Positions 47,103-57,087 of a stretch of DNA of 64,000 nucleotides are shown here, one piece after another; positions within the stretch are counted from its first letter, which is position 1, and every line of letters starts with the position of its first letter. The notes under the pieces are model-generated. The model did no database searches, had not been told where the DNA came from, and saw only the letters and a list, made by a program, of their open reading frames with translations. The DNA lies in assembly GCF_040219335.1 (NCBI RefSeq), contig NZ_JAVJSQ010000029.1, positions 496,001-560,000 on the forward strand, written 5' to 3'. The translations under genes were made by a program, and so were the position numbers. This DNA is from Gimesia sp. Lineage in GTDB: Bacteria > Planctomycetota > Planctomycetia > Planctomycetales > Planctomycetaceae.

Positions 47103-49877
47103 TTGAAGATTCGTATTTTTGCTCTTGCAAAAGAGTTGGGAATGGACAGCAAGGTGCTGATCGATGAATGTAACAAGGCGGGGGTGAAGCTCAAAAACTC
47201 CGCTTTGGCCAGCATCACGCCCGAGGAGCGCGATATCGTGATCGATTACCTCCAGAAGCAGGATCAGCCTGCTGAAGGAGCCAGTGATCAGACCGAACAG
47301 GCTGCGATGGCCCCCCAAAGGGAGCCTCAGAAGATGCGGACGATCAAGGCGATGACCTCGCGTCCTCAGCCATCCCGATCCTCTCAGAAAGCACGCACCG
47401 AAGAAGAGAAGCCGGAAATAGAAGAGGAAGTGTCTTCCGCTGATGTTGAGCAGACGGAAGACGCGGCTGAAGCAGCAGTTGCTGAGCAGACTGCTTCGGA
47501 AACAGATCTTCCTTCTCAAGAGGTTTCAGAGCCTGCAGCTACCGAAGAACAGGCAGAAGAAACTCCGAAACCCAAAGATGAAACTAAACCTGAAACCGAT
47601 CAGGGAATGAGCCGTGAAGATTATGTTCCGGCAGGGGGCGCGCCGACCTCCAGTATCCGCGAGATGAAACCGATTGGTTCGCCGCGGTCTTCCAAACCCC
47701 AGTCCAAATCGAAGAAAAATACTGCATTACCTTCCGTTGCTGCTCCACCGGCCTACAAACAGCCCGTGATTCCCAAGCAGAAGAAAAAAGAAGAGAAGGC
47801 GCAGAAGCCTGAGGTGCGTTTGACAGCAGATATCCTGGAACAAAAAAGTCCTCTGGCAGCACATCTGGCTCAGCATTCAGAGCAGAAGAAACGCGACAAA
47901 GATCGCGACGTGCAGGACGATGATTCGAAACAGCGTCGGGGCAGTCTGAGCCTGGTTGAGGCTCGAAAACAGCGTCGCGAGCAACGTAAAGAAGGGCGCA
48001 GAGGTTTTAATACCGAAGGTGGCGAACAGCAGGACGTCGTCGGTCGTCGGCCTCGCCGGTCCAGGCGTAAGCATGATTCTTCCAATATCGTTCACAAGAC
48101 AGAGGCTGAAGTGGAACTGCCAATGACAGTGCGGAGTCTCTCGGAAGCGATGGGACGTCCGGCAAAAACAATCATGTCGATCATGTTCAAAGAATTCGGT
48201 GAGATGGTCACCATCAATCAGATCATCGAAGAGGACACTGCTCTGGCCGTCGCCATGGAACTGGGCGTGGATCTGACCTTCAAGAAGCAGAAAGGTGCTC
48301 TGGAACTGGTTGAGGAGATCGTGGAGCAGGAAGATGCTCCCGAAGATCTCGTGACACGTCCTCCGATCATCACCGTACTCGGCCACGTGGACCATGGTAA
48401 GACGACTCTGGTTGATACCTTGCGTAATTCCAAGGTTGTGGAAGGTGAAGCCGGTGGGATTACCCAGCACATCGCCGCTTACCAGGTTGAATATAATGGC
48501 CATAAACTGACGTTTGTTGATACTCCTGGTCACGCGGCATTCAGTGAAATGCGATCCCGTGGGGCTAACGTAACCGATATGGTTGTCCTGGTTGTTGCTG
48601 CAGACGACGGTGTGATGCCTCAGACTGCAGAAAGTATCAGCCATGTGAAAGCCTCGGAAGTTCCGATGGTCGTGGCGATGAATAAAATTGACCTGCCGGA
48701 CATCAACGAACAGAAAGTGCTGCAGGAGCTGACAGCACAGAACGTATTGCCCGCCGAGTGGGGTGGTGAGACAGAAGTCGTGCGTGTCTCCGCGCTCCAG
48801 GGGACCGGCCTGGATAACCTGCTGGAAACCCTGCTGCTGACCGCTGAACTGCATGAACTCAAAGCCAATCCGAATCGACCGGCTGTTGGGGTCTGTCTGG
48901 AAGGTTTCCGCGATGAAGGTCGTGGTTCGGTCGCCTGGCTGATCGTACAGAAGGGAACCCTGCGGATCGGCGATGCGGTGATCTGCGGTAAATCCTATGG
49001 TTATATCCGTGCGATGTATGATGACCAGGATCAGCAGATTGAAGAGGCTCCACCATCTACTCCCATTAAGGTCACAGGTCTGGATTCAGTGCCTGGTGCC
49101 GGTGACCACTTTGTGGTTGTGGGCGATATCGAGCAGGCCCGCGAACTGGCTGAAGAACGTCGTCACGAAGGACGAACCGATGTTCTGTCGCGTCATAGCG
49201 GCGGACCTCGAACTCTGGATGACATTCTGGGGTCTGCCCGTGAGGGTGCTATCCAGGATCTGCCGCTGATTATCAAGGCTGATACGCCAGGTTCACTCGA
49301 AGCGATTCGCAGCGAAATCAACAAGTTTGAGCATCCGGAAGTTCGGGTTAAAATTCTGCACGAAGGTATTGGTGGTGTGAACGAGAGTGATGTCTATCTC
49401 GCAACCGCCTCCAATGCGATTATCATCGCTTTCCATGTGGTTGCTGAAGACCGGGCAATGAGCCTGGCAACCCAGGAAGATGTCGAGATCCGTCGCTACA
49501 GCATCATCTATGAAGTTGTGGATGATATCCGGGCTGCACTGGAAGGCCTGCTGCGTCCTGAACTGGTACAGGAACAGACAGGTCGGGCACTCGTACTGCA
49601 GACATTCTCGATCAGCCGCTTCGGAAAGATTGCCGGTTGTCGGATTCTCAATGGAACCATCAACCGCAATGACCGGGTACATTTGATCCGCGATCAGAAA
49701 ATTCTGAATCAGTATCCGATTGCGTCGCTGAAACGCGAGAAAGATGATGTCAAGGAGGTTCGTGAAGGCATGGAGTGCGGTATTCTCTTATCCGGTTTCA
49801 ATGACATTAAAGAGGGAGACCTGCTGGAAGCATTCCGGATTAACGAAGTCAAACGAACTCTGGATTCGAGCTCATAA
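47103..49877 (+). CDS. infB: Translation initiation factor IF-2
   Basis: 924 residues from a TTG at 47103, chosen because GGAGAAGGG lies 47091-47099 and the IF2 N-terminal domain starts right after it ([22 protein letters not shown]). A GTG at 47013 opens the same frame but adds 30 residues unlike IF2. A long charged, low-complexity linker (about 70-350) precedes the G domain: [15 protein letters not shown] and NKID are the GTP-binding motifs. IF-2 brings initiator tRNA to the ribosome. Next comes rbfA, 38 bases downstream. Confidence 0.96.
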   Translation: MKIRIFALAKELGMDSKVLIDECNKAGVKLKNSALASITPEERDIVIDYLQKQDQPAEGASDQTEQAAMAPQREPQKMRTIKAMTSRPQPSRSSQKARTEEEKPEIEEEVSSADVEQTEDAAEAAVAEQTASETDLPSQEVSEPAATEEQAEETPKPKDETKPETDQGMSREDYVPAGGAPTSSIREMKPIGSPRSSKPQSKSKKNTALPSVAAPPAYKQPVIPKQKKKEEKAQKPEVRLTADILEQKSPLAAHLAQHSEQKKRDKDRDVQDDDSKQRRGSLSLVEARKQRREQRKEGRRGFNTEGGEQQDVVGRRPRRSRRKHDSSNIVHKTEAEVELPMTVRSLSEAMGRPAKTIMSIMFKEFGEMVTINQIIEEDTALAVAMELGVDLTFKKQKGALELVEEIVEQEDAPEDLVTRPPIITVLGHVDHGKTTLVDTLRNSKVVEGEAGGITQHIAAYQVEYNGHKLTFVDTPGHAAFSEMRSRGANVTDMVVLVVAADDGVMPQTAESISHVKASEVPMVVAMNKIDLPDINEQKVLQELTAQNVLPAEWGGETEVVRVSALQGTGLDNLLETLLLTAELHELKANPNRPAVGVCLEGFRDEGRGSVAWLIVQKGTLRIGDAVICGKSYGYIRAMYDDQDQQIEEAPPSTPIKVTGLDSVPGAGDHFVVVGDIEQARELAEERRHEGRTDVLSRHSGGPRTLDDILGSAREGAIQDLPLIIKADTPGSLEAIRSEINKFEHPEVRVKILHEGIGGVNESDVYLATASNAIIIAFHVVAEDRAMSLATQEDVEIRRYSIIYEVVDDIRAALEGLLRPELVQEQTGRALVLQTFSISRFGKIAGCRILNGTINRNDRVHLIRDQKILNQYPIASLKREKDDVKEVREGMECGILLSGFNDIKEGDLLEAFRINEVKRTLDSSS

Positions 49878-49915
49878 GCAGCTGTGATCAGACAGGGAAT
49901 GCAGGCGAGAACTGA

Positions 49916-50335
49916 ATGACATCACGTCGACTAGCAAAAATCGCTCAGGCGATAAAGGAAACGGTAAGTACAACGGTCCTGTTTCAACTGCGCGATCCTC
50001 GGATCCGCAATGTGACAGTACTACACGTTGAAGTTGCACCCGATGTGCAGTCAGCCAAGGTCTATATTTCGATCATGGGGGATGAGCGGACAAAAGCACT
50101 CTGTATGCATGGACTGGAGTCGGCCCGCGGGTTCATCCAGTCTAAAATTGCAGATCGCATTCAGACCCGCTACACACCGGTGATCAAGTTTGTCCAGGAC
50201 ACTGCCGTCAAAGATACCATGGATACGCTTCGTATTCTGGATGAGTTACAACACGAGAGAGAACAGGAAGAGGCAACACAGCATCTTTCTTCTGAAGAAG
50301 ATGGTCCTCTTGAAGAGGCACCACCGGAAGATTGA
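49916..50335 (+). CDS. rbfA: Ribosome-binding factor A
   Basis: 139 residues. The KH-type fold shows the typical opening (RRLAKIAQAIKETVSTTV), RDPRIRNVTVLHVEVAPDVQSAKVYIS, and IQTRYTPVIKFVQD. RbfA matures the 30S subunit at the 5' end of 16S rRNA. The C-terminal 25 residues are acidic and non-conserved in type. It is the third gene of the nusA-infB-rbfA group, as in most bacteria. Confidence 0.95.
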   Translation: MTSRRLAKIAQAIKETVSTTVLFQLRDPRIRNVTVLHVEVAPDVQSAKVYISIMGDERTKALCMHGLESARGFIQSKIADRIQTRYTPVIKFVQDTAVKDTMDTLRILDELQHEREQEEATQHLSSEEDGPLEEAPPED

Positions 50336-50418
50336 GGGACAGAGTTGATGTGAGTAAGCACAGACGCTGTTTTCATATTCATTCCTTTTGAAATAACTCA
50401 AATATTACGCAGACAGAT

Positions 50419-51339
50419 ATGGTTGCTAAAAAAATATCGACGTCGGATAAACAGGCGATTTGCAAAAAGTTGATGACGCTCCTGAAGAAGCGGTATTCAG
50501 CGACATTACCCAAATACGACCGTCCTGTCCTGGAAACGATTCTGCACGGCATCTGTCTTGAGAATACAACGAATGAGCTGGCAGATCAGGTGCTGGAAGA
50601 TCTGCTCGACGGGTTTCATGATCTGAACGAGATTCGGGTCAGCACCATTTCCGAACTGGAACCGGTCTTTGATTCAGTGGGTGATGCTGAGTGGCGTTCG
50701 TATCGAATCCGCTCGGTACTGCAGTATGTCTTCGATAAAGAATTCTGTTTTGACCTGGAAGGGATGCGTAAGAAGACCCTGGAACAGGCTCAGAAACAGT
50801 TGACCCGCATGAAGGCTCTGACGCCATTTGTGCTGAATCACACGTTACAGGTGGTGCTGGGCAGTCACCTGGTTCCGGCAGATGAGAAGATCCTGAATGC
50901 CAGCAAATGGCTGGGCCTGCTGCCTGCCGATGAGAGCATTGAGACTGCCAGTGACAGCCTGAAATCAACTGCGCGGAAATCAGATGCTCCTCTGTTGAGT
51001 CACCTGCTGCGTTGTCTGGCCACCGATGAAGAACTGCAGGCCGATTTTAATCTGGATAAAAATCCGCTGCCCGAGGATGGCGTGGATCTGATGGAAGCCC
51101 CCAGTCGGCTGGAAGATCTGTTTGCCAATCCGCTGTCGAAGCAGAAAAAGAAGACAGTGAAGAAAAAGAAGGCTGCTGTCAAAGGCAAGAAGGCGGTCAC
51201 CAAAGTCAAAAAGAAGGTTCCAGCCAAAAAGACCAAGTCTGTTAAAAAGGCAGTGAAGAAAACGGCTGCCAAGTCCTCAGCGACGAAAAAGTCCACCAAA
51301 AAGAAGGTGCCGAAGAAATCTTCGTCGACTAAAAAATAG
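50419..51339 (+). CDS. HhH-GPD-like protein with histone-H1-like Lys/Ala/Ser-rich tail
   Basis: 306 residues. Residues 1-170 follow the helical pattern of endonuclease III-type DNA glycosylases (VLETILHGICLENTTNELADQ resembles the opening helices; PADEKILNASKWLGL fits the region after the catalytic Asp), but the GVGxKTA hairpin with the catalytic Lys reads ALTPFVLNHTL and no C-terminal Cys cluster for an iron-sulfur centre exists. Residues 241-306 are almost only Lys, Ala, Ser, Thr, Val and Pro, as in histone H1-like proteins. It likely binds DNA or RNA without glycosylase activity. Spaced 83 bases after rbfA. Confidence 0.65.
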   Translation: MVAKKISTSDKQAICKKLMTLLKKRYSATLPKYDRPVLETILHGICLENTTNELADQVLEDLLDGFHDLNEIRVSTISELEPVFDSVGDAEWRSYRIRSVLQYVFDKEFCFDLEGMRKKTLEQAQKQLTRMKALTPFVLNHTLQVVLGSHLVPADEKILNASKWLGLLPADESIETASDSLKSTARKSDAPLLSHLLRCLATDEELQADFNLDKNPLPEDGVDLMEAPSRLEDLFANPLSKQKKKTVKKKKAAVKGKKAVTKVKKKVPAKKTKSVKKAVKKTAAKSSATKKSTKKKVPKKSSSTKK

Positions 51340-51676
51340 AGCTGCTTTACTCTGACGCTTTTCAGTTTCTGCTGTTTTGTACCGCTGCCGCTTCCCTTCT
51401 TCACATGGGCGGTATGCGTATTCTTTTAGAGTCCCAGCTGAAAAAACGGGATTCCGGCAAAAGCAGGCTTGGAGAAGATAGTGAAAACGCGTTACAATGG
51501 ATGCACGCATTGATTGTATCTGCTGATGCTACCACTGTTTTCCACAGCCCGAATCGGGGCTGTCTGTGGCGTTTCCTGTAGCTGATCCGGTTGGGCTGAC
51601 TGCTGTCCGACGATCACCGGTTGGGGGAATACGCTCAAGCGTAAATGAAATCTCTGTTTTTAATGGAGTTCAAATT
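51340..51676. other. Intergenic region before the TPR gene
   Basis: 337 bases. A hairpin with 7-base arms is at 51544-51563 (ACAGCCC / GGGCTGT). A TACAAT at 51493-51498 could be a -10 box but its -35 is poor. The frame of the TPR gene is open from 51566 without a ribosome site. Confidence 0.4.
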
Positions 51677-53938
51677 ATGAGTCGGTCTATCAAAATGCCA
51701 GTCTGTGGCTGGCTGTTCCTGCCCGCCGTTTTGCTTCTTCTCATTCCAGGGGCGCTTGCGGCAGAGATGCCCGGGAAGAAGGGAGATGAGCCAGCTCAAA
51801 AGCAGACCTCGCCTAAAGTGATCACTCTGGAAGAGGGAATAGCGGATGATGTGACGCTCCCCTTTGTGCCTGCCAAACCTCGTTCGAAGACCGAGCAGAA
51901 AAAGATTGATTCCGCCGCCTGGTATATGACGGGACGGATGCGCGAAGCACGCAACGATTTCGTCGGGGCGTATGAAGCATATAAGCTGGCGATGGAAGAC
52001 AATCCGAATTCACTCGAAATTTATCGGGTACTGATTCGTCTGGCCTCTGGACTGGATAAGACTGACGAAGCCATTCAATATGCCCAGAAAGCCGTCGAAC
52101 TCGATCCGGGTGATTATGAGCTGATGCGGAAACTCGGTCTGCATATGGCTGGTCAGGGCCGTTTTGAGGAAGCGGTCAACTTTCTGGAGAAAGCTTCTGA
52201 GTCTCCCGCGATCGATAAGAAGTCTGGCGTCTACGTCATAATCAAACACGATCAGGCCAATCTGTATGAGCGGCTGGGAAAACAGGAAGAAGCGGCCCAG
52301 TGCTGGGAAGTGGTATTTAAGGCGCTGACCAGGCCGGATGATTATACGTTCGAATTCAATACCCGGGCTCAACTGGAAGCCAAGCAGGGCAAGCTCTTCG
52401 AGCGGATCGGTCAGTCATTTCTGGAGACCGATCGTCTGAAACTGGCTGTGGAAGCCTTTAACAAGGCAGCGGAATCACAGAAGGGGCGTCCCGGGATTCT
52501 CAAGTATCACCTGGCGCAGGTTTACTATCGTTCAAAACAATATCAGCAGGCACTCGACTCACTGCAGTCCTATTTCGATGAGCAGTTGCAATCGAAAGGG
52601 CGCAAGGCTTATGAGTTCCTCGGAGAAATTCTGGTGGCTTTGAATCAGTCAGACGAGCTGATTCCCCGTCTGGAAAAACTGGCTGAAAAAGACAAGTACA
52701 ACCGAACCCTGCACTATTACCTGGCTGAGCAGTATGGAGAAGCCGGACGATTCGATGACGCCGAAAAGACTTACAAGACATCAATCGGAGAATCATCAGA
52801 CATCGAGGGGCTGGCAGGTCTCTTGAGGCTTTATGAAAAGAATCAGAAATACGAACAACTGATTACAACCCTCTCTGAAATCGTGCAGTCCGGTGAAGGG
52901 ATCCGTAAAATTCAGCCGGATCTGCAGCGGATGTCTGAGGATAAAAAGCTTGTAAACGCGCTGGTCGCTGAAGCACAAAAGCAGAAAAAGAAAGATCCGC
53001 CGGGAGTTGACGTCTTTTCGGCATTCATCATTGCGAAACTGGCTGCCGAAGCGGGCGACAACAAGGCTGCTGGAGAATTTTACGAGTACGCCATTGATGC
53101 AGCAGGGAAACACGCCAAACCCCAGATCCGTGGTAACTGGACGCTGTTGATTCTGCAAGAGTACAGCACTTTACTGCGCGAAGAAGGGAAGTACGGCGAA
53201 CTGTCTGACCTGTTGCGGAAAGCGGTAGAGAATCCTTTGCTGGCACCGCAGCGAATTAACCTGATGTCGTTTCTGGCTGACGCACTGGAGCGGAATGGAG
53301 AGACTGAAGCGGCCCTCAAAGTCAACGAGGAAGCACGCCAGGCTGCTCCGCGGTTTCCGATGCTCGACTACCAGCATGCCTGGATCTACTACCATGCACA
53401 TGACTGGGATAACGCAATCGAGCAGATTCAGAGCTTCATCAAAAAATATCCTCAGCAGCAAGACCGGATCTATGAGGTCAAGATGATGCTTTCGAACAGT
53501 TATGTTCAGAAGGGGGACATCGCCAAAGGTGAGAAAGTGCTCGAGGAGATGCTGGCAGAAGATCCGAGCAGTCCCTCGATCAACAACGATCTGGGATATC
53601 TCTATGCAGACCAGGGAAAGAACCTGGAGAAGGCGGAAAAGATGATCCGGATTGCTTTGAAGTCGGAACCAGACAACATGGCTTACCTCGACAGTATGGG
53701 CTGGGTGCTGTTCAAGCTGAAGAAGTACGAAGAGGCCGTGGGATATCTGGAAAAGGCCAGCAAACTTCCCGGAGGGGGAGACAGTACGATCCTGGATCAT
53801 TTGGCAGATTGCTACCATAAGCTGAATAAGAACGAGCAGGCTGCTGAACTCTGGAAAAAAGCTCTGGAAGCAGCCCGGAAAGCAACTCCGCCTGACACCA
53901 AACTGATTGATCAGATCCAGCAAAAACTGAGTCAGTGA
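51677..53938 (+). CDS. Large secreted TPR-repeat protein
   Basis: 753 residues from the ATG at 51677, which has GGAG 9 bases upstream and is followed by a signal peptide (hydrophobic about 11-27, cleavage near ALAAEM). Tetratricopeptide repeats fill most of it: MTGRMREARNDFVGAYEAYK, EIYRVLIRLASGLDKTDEAI, ending with NDLGYLYADQGKNLEKAEKM and LDSMGWVLFKLKKYEEAVGY, the latter pair typical of bacterial TPR proteins that assemble outer-membrane or export complexes. Its partners are unknown. It stands 110 bases before yebC. Confidence 0.85.
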   Translation: MSRSIKMPVCGWLFLPAVLLLLIPGALAAEMPGKKGDEPAQKQTSPKVITLEEGIADDVTLPFVPAKPRSKTEQKKIDSAAWYMTGRMREARNDFVGAYEAYKLAMEDNPNSLEIYRVLIRLASGLDKTDEAIQYAQKAVELDPGDYELMRKLGLHMAGQGRFEEAVNFLEKASESPAIDKKSGVYVIIKHDQANLYERLGKQEEAAQCWEVVFKALTRPDDYTFEFNTRAQLEAKQGKLFERIGQSFLETDRLKLAVEAFNKAAESQKGRPGILKYHLAQVYYRSKQYQQALDSLQSYFDEQLQSKGRKAYEFLGEILVALNQSDELIPRLEKLAEKDKYNRTLHYYLAEQYGEAGRFDDAEKTYKTSIGESSDIEGLAGLLRLYEKNQKYEQLITTLSEIVQSGEGIRKIQPDLQRMSEDKKLVNALVAEAQKQKKKDPPGVDVFSAFIIAKLAAEAGDNKAAGEFYEYAIDAAGKHAKPQIRGNWTLLILQEYSTLLREEGKYGELSDLLRKAVENPLLAPQRINLMSFLADALERNGETEAALKVNEEARQAAPRFPMLDYQHAWIYYHAHDWDNAIEQIQSFIKKYPQQQDRIYEVKMMLSNSYVQKGDIAKGEKVLEEMLAEDPSSPSINNDLGYLYADQGKNLEKAEKMIRIALKSEPDNMAYLDSMGWVLFKLKKYEEAVGYLEKASKLPGGGDSTILDHLADCYHKLNKNEQAAELWKKALEAARKATPPDTKLIDQIQQKLSQ

Positions 53939-54048
53939 TCGATTTCAATCCCCCGTGAGTTTTTGTACTATTGGCGCAAATCCATTCCATACTGCGTGAT
54001 TTCCGCGCGGTCATCTTCCACCTATTTTGAGTTAAGCGAAATACATCC

Positions 54049-54801
54049 ATGGCAGGTCATTCACACTGGGCTAATATCGCCGCCAAGAAAGGGGTGGTAG
54101 ATAAAAAGCGAGGGAAACTCTTTGGCAAATTAAGTCGCGCTATCATCGTGGCTGCTCAGCATGGGGGTGGGGATCCGGTAATGAACCTGGCCCTGCGTTA
54201 TGCGATCGATAAAGCCCGCAAGGCCAGTATGCCTAAGGAGAACATCGACCGGGCTGTCAAAAAAGGCTGCGGCGAACTCTCCGGAGAGAATTTTGAAGAA
54301 CTGGTTTATGAAGGCTATGGTTCAGCCGGTGTCGCCGTGCTGTGTGATATTCTGACTGAGAACCGCAACCGGACGGCAGGGGAAGTTCGAAAAATCTTCG
54401 AAGTGCACGGCGGTAATCTGGGCAGCACTGGTTGTGTTGCCTGGATGTTTGAGCGGAAGGGACTGTTTCTGGTTCCCTGTGAAAACGTGGAAGAGGATGA
54501 GTTGTTCGAAATCGCCCTGGAAGCGGGCGCCGATGACGTTAAAGCAAATGGCGATGTCTACGAGGTGACCTGCAGTGTGGAAGCATTCCAGCAGGTGGCA
54601 GATGAATTCGAACAGAAACAGATTCCCACCAATCTGGCAGAAATTTCACGGATTCCCGAGACAACTGTAGACTTGGACGTGGAAGATGGTAAAAAAGTGC
54701 TCAAACTGATGGAAGCACTGGAAGACCATGATGATGTGCAGAGCGTCACAGCGAACTTCAACATTCCAGATGAAATCATGGCCGAGGTCATGGCCGAATA
54801 G
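54049..54801 (+). CDS. YebC/PmpR family regulator (TACO1-like)
   Basis: 250 residues, normal family length. It opens with MAGHSHWANIAAKKGVVDKK, followed by LRYAIDKARKASMPKENIDRA and TENRNRTAGEVRKIFEVHGG, clear family signatures. YebC-type proteins act as DNA-binding regulators or, by later work, as translation factors that relieve stalling at polyproline. In many bacteria yebC precedes ruvCAB; here ruvB lies 2.3 kb downstream with two zinc-ribbon membrane protein genes between. Confidence 0.94.
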   Translation: MAGHSHWANIAAKKGVVDKKRGKLFGKLSRAIIVAAQHGGGDPVMNLALRYAIDKARKASMPKENIDRAVKKGCGELSGENFEELVYEGYGSAGVAVLCDILTENRNRTAGEVRKIFEVHGGNLGSTGCVAWMFERKGLFLVPCENVEEDELFEIALEAGADDVKANGDVYEVTCSVEAFQQVADEFEQKQIPTNLAEISRIPETTVDLDVEDGKKVLKLMEALEDHDDVQSVTANFNIPDEIMAEVMAE

Positions 54802-54841
54802 CTGACAACATTGACAACCTGATTTTGAGGGGGACAGCGGC

Positions 54842-55855
54842 TTGACGATTGAATTTAGTTGCTCACACTGTGACAAAGTTCTCAAAACTTCAGACGACAA
54901 AGCCGGCCGCAGAGCAAAATGTCCCCAGTGCGGCGAAGCGGTGACCGTACCGGCGCCGACAGCAGATGTCAGTGCTGACGATGGCTTTGGTGAATTTGAC
55001 GCCCCCGTCCCGGAGGAGTCCAGCTTTCTGGGAGAGCAGACGGTCAGCGAGGAACAGAGTTTTCTCGCCGGTGGTCAGCAGGTTTGCCCGATGTGTGGTG
55101 AATCGGTCCCTGCAGGCGCTGCGAAATGTGACTACTGCGGCGAGACCCTGAAAGCAACGACTGGCTCTGGTCGAGGTGGATGGGAGCCCCGGATCTTCAG
55201 CATCAATGACACATTCTCCCGTGCCTGGGAGCTTTATAAAGCCAATCTCGGAATGGTCATTGCCATTCCTCTGGTCGCCGGCAGTATTTATTTTGTGGCT
55301 TCCATGGTCATCGGAATTTTCATGCAGATCGTTCAGAATGCGGTTCTGCAGGGAGGAGGACGCGGAGAAGGGACCTTGGTGGCAATTGCAGTCCTGGCGC
55401 TCATGCAGAATTTCATGACCTACTGTGTCATGTTTTATTTTCAGCTGGGAGGGCAGAGGGTCTTCCTCCAACTGGCCCGCGGAGAGAACCCTGAATTCAA
55501 TGAACTCTTCAGTGGAGGTCCGTTTCTGGGGCGGATGATTCTTTGCAGTATCATTTACGGACTGGTAGTCACGCTGGGATTCATCGCTTTGATCATTCCC
55601 GGAATCATTCTGTTGCTGATGTTCTGGCCTTACTCGTTTATCCTGATCGATCGGGATCTGCCGGGGATTGAGTCATTCAAAAAGGCAAAAGAAGTCATGG
55701 CCGGCAACAAGTTGAATTTCCTCGGGCTATCCATTTTAAGCTTCCTGATCGTAGCGGTCGGGGGGCTTGTGACTTTGTTCGTCGGTTTGATCTTGATTGT
55801 CCCCTTCACTTACATGCTTCAAACGGTCGCCTACGCCGAAATGACTAACCAGTAA
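54842..55855 (+). CDS. Zinc-ribbon membrane protein, copy 1
   Basis: 337 residues from a TTG at 54842, supported by the GAGGGGGA site upstream. An N-terminal zinc ribbon (Cys7, Cys10, Cys27, Cys30) is followed by an acidic linker, a second ribbon near residue 81 (CPMCGES ... CDYCGE) and then about five to six transmembrane segments from residue 135 on. The membrane part resembles DUF975/YciC-like domains. The function is unknown; the cytoplasmic ribbons suggest binding of a protein or nucleic acid. The next gene is a tandem paralogue. Confidence 0.75.
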   Translation: MTIEFSCSHCDKVLKTSDDKAGRRAKCPQCGEAVTVPAPTADVSADDGFGEFDAPVPEESSFLGEQTVSEEQSFLAGGQQVCPMCGESVPAGAAKCDYCGETLKATTGSGRGGWEPRIFSINDTFSRAWELYKANLGMVIAIPLVAGSIYFVASMVIGIFMQIVQNAVLQGGGRGEGTLVAIAVLALMQNFMTYCVMFYFQLGGQRVFLQLARGENPEFNELFSGGPFLGRMILCSIIYGLVVTLGFIALIIPGIILLLMFWPYSFILIDRDLPGIESFKKAKEVMAGNKLNFLGLSILSFLIVAVGGLVTLFVGLILIVPFTYMLQTVAYAEMTNQ

Positions 55856-55904
55856 TTGATGGTTGCTTAAACGCCGCGAAATCATCAGAGAAAGTCCTGA
55901 TTCG

Positions 55905-56942
55905 TTGACGATTGAGTTTGAGTGCCCGTTTTGCCAGAAAGTATTGTCTGCTCCTGACGATAAGGCGGGAAGCCTGGCACGATGTCCTCAGTGCACTGAA
56001 ACAATTTCCGTTCCGCGTCCCGATGACTCTTTGGCTGCTGACGTCTACGACGATTTCTTCGAGGAACCACCCCTCCGGCAGCCTGCCACTGAGACTGTGG
56101 AATGCCCCATGTGCGGGGCTGTGAACCTCAAATCCGATGACGCGTGTACCGATTGTGGAGAGATCCTTAGCCGGAAATCAGTAACAACAGACGAGTATCA
56201 GTCAATCAAAGTCGGGCAGGTTCTGGACCGTTCCTGGCAGTTGTTCTGGGAGTATCCGGGCCTTTGTCTCCTTGGTCCTCTACTGGCCAATATTCTGTTT
56301 GCCTGCTTTGCTGGGCTGCTCCTGGGAGTGTTTCTTCTGGTCTGTATGGGGATGCAGTCGGTGCTGCCGGAAGGTCCTCTGATGGTGTTGTGCGTGGTAT
56401 TAGTGGGGCTGATCCTGGTTATTGTGACGTTCTATGGTGCCGCTTACTGTGAGCTGGGAAAAGTGCTCCTGTTTCTGAAAGTGGCGCGGGATCATCAGCC
56501 CGTCATGGGGGACTTGTTCGCGGGCAGACCTTTTGTCGGCCGGATGGTTCTCTGTACAATCCTGTTTCAGGGACTCATCTTCTTTGCCAATCTGATATTT
56601 GCATTGCTGGGGTATGTACTGGCGCTGATGTTCTGGCCTTATCCTTATCTGCTGGTAGACCGAAACCTACCCGGGGTCGATGCTTTCGGCAAGTCGGTTG
56701 ATGTCACCAAGGGAAATCTGCTGACATTGTTTCTGATATTTCTTTCGCTATTTGGGCTGGTTCTGCTGGGTGTCGCAGCATTATTTGGGATCTCGTTTCT
56801 GCTGGTGTATTCGCTCGAACTACCATTTGAGGCAGTGCTGGGAGGAGCCATTCTGCTGAGCCTTCCGGCGATGGTCTTCTTTTACTCTTATGTATTACTG
56901 GTCAAAGCGGTAGCCTACGCGCAGATTACACACTCACCGTGA
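55905..56942 (+). CDS. Zinc-ribbon membrane protein, copy 2
   Basis: 345 residues from a TTG at 55905, chosen because TTGACGATTGA matches the start of copy 1 base by base; the frame is open back to a TTG at 55863 as an alternative. Same plan as copy 1: zinc ribbon (CPFC ... CPQC), acidic linker, second ribbon (CPMCGAV ... CTDCGE), then about six membrane segments, with the shared GRMVLCTI and [18 protein letters not shown] blocks. The two are old tandem duplicates judged by their divergence. Function unknown. Confidence 0.72.
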   Translation: MTIEFECPFCQKVLSAPDDKAGSLARCPQCTETISVPRPDDSLAADVYDDFFEEPPLRQPATETVECPMCGAVNLKSDDACTDCGEILSRKSVTTDEYQSIKVGQVLDRSWQLFWEYPGLCLLGPLLANILFACFAGLLLGVFLLVCMGMQSVLPEGPLMVLCVVLVGLILVIVTFYGAAYCELGKVLLFLKVARDHQPVMGDLFAGRPFVGRMVLCTILFQGLIFFANLIFALLGYVLALMFWPYPYLLVDRNLPGVDAFGKSVDVTKGNLLTLFLIFLSLFGLVLLGVAALFGISFLLVYSLELPFEAVLGGAILLSLPAMVFFYSYVLLVKAVAYAQITHSP

Positions 56943-57087
56943 ACTTTTTCGACCTGTGAGCTGTCAGAATTCTCCAGAGCCTGCCTGTCTGGGTTTTACG
57001 TCAGGGGAGTCTGTCTGCTATGATACCAGCCGATTTGCAGAGGCCGTGGGGCCTCCGGATGATATACATAAGGTCCTGGTCGAAACT

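Noticed and set aside
47877-48854. 325-residue open frame on the - strand opposite infB
   Set aside because: Lies entirely within the IF-2 coding region; sequence is typical antisense shadow rich in His, Phe and Gln.
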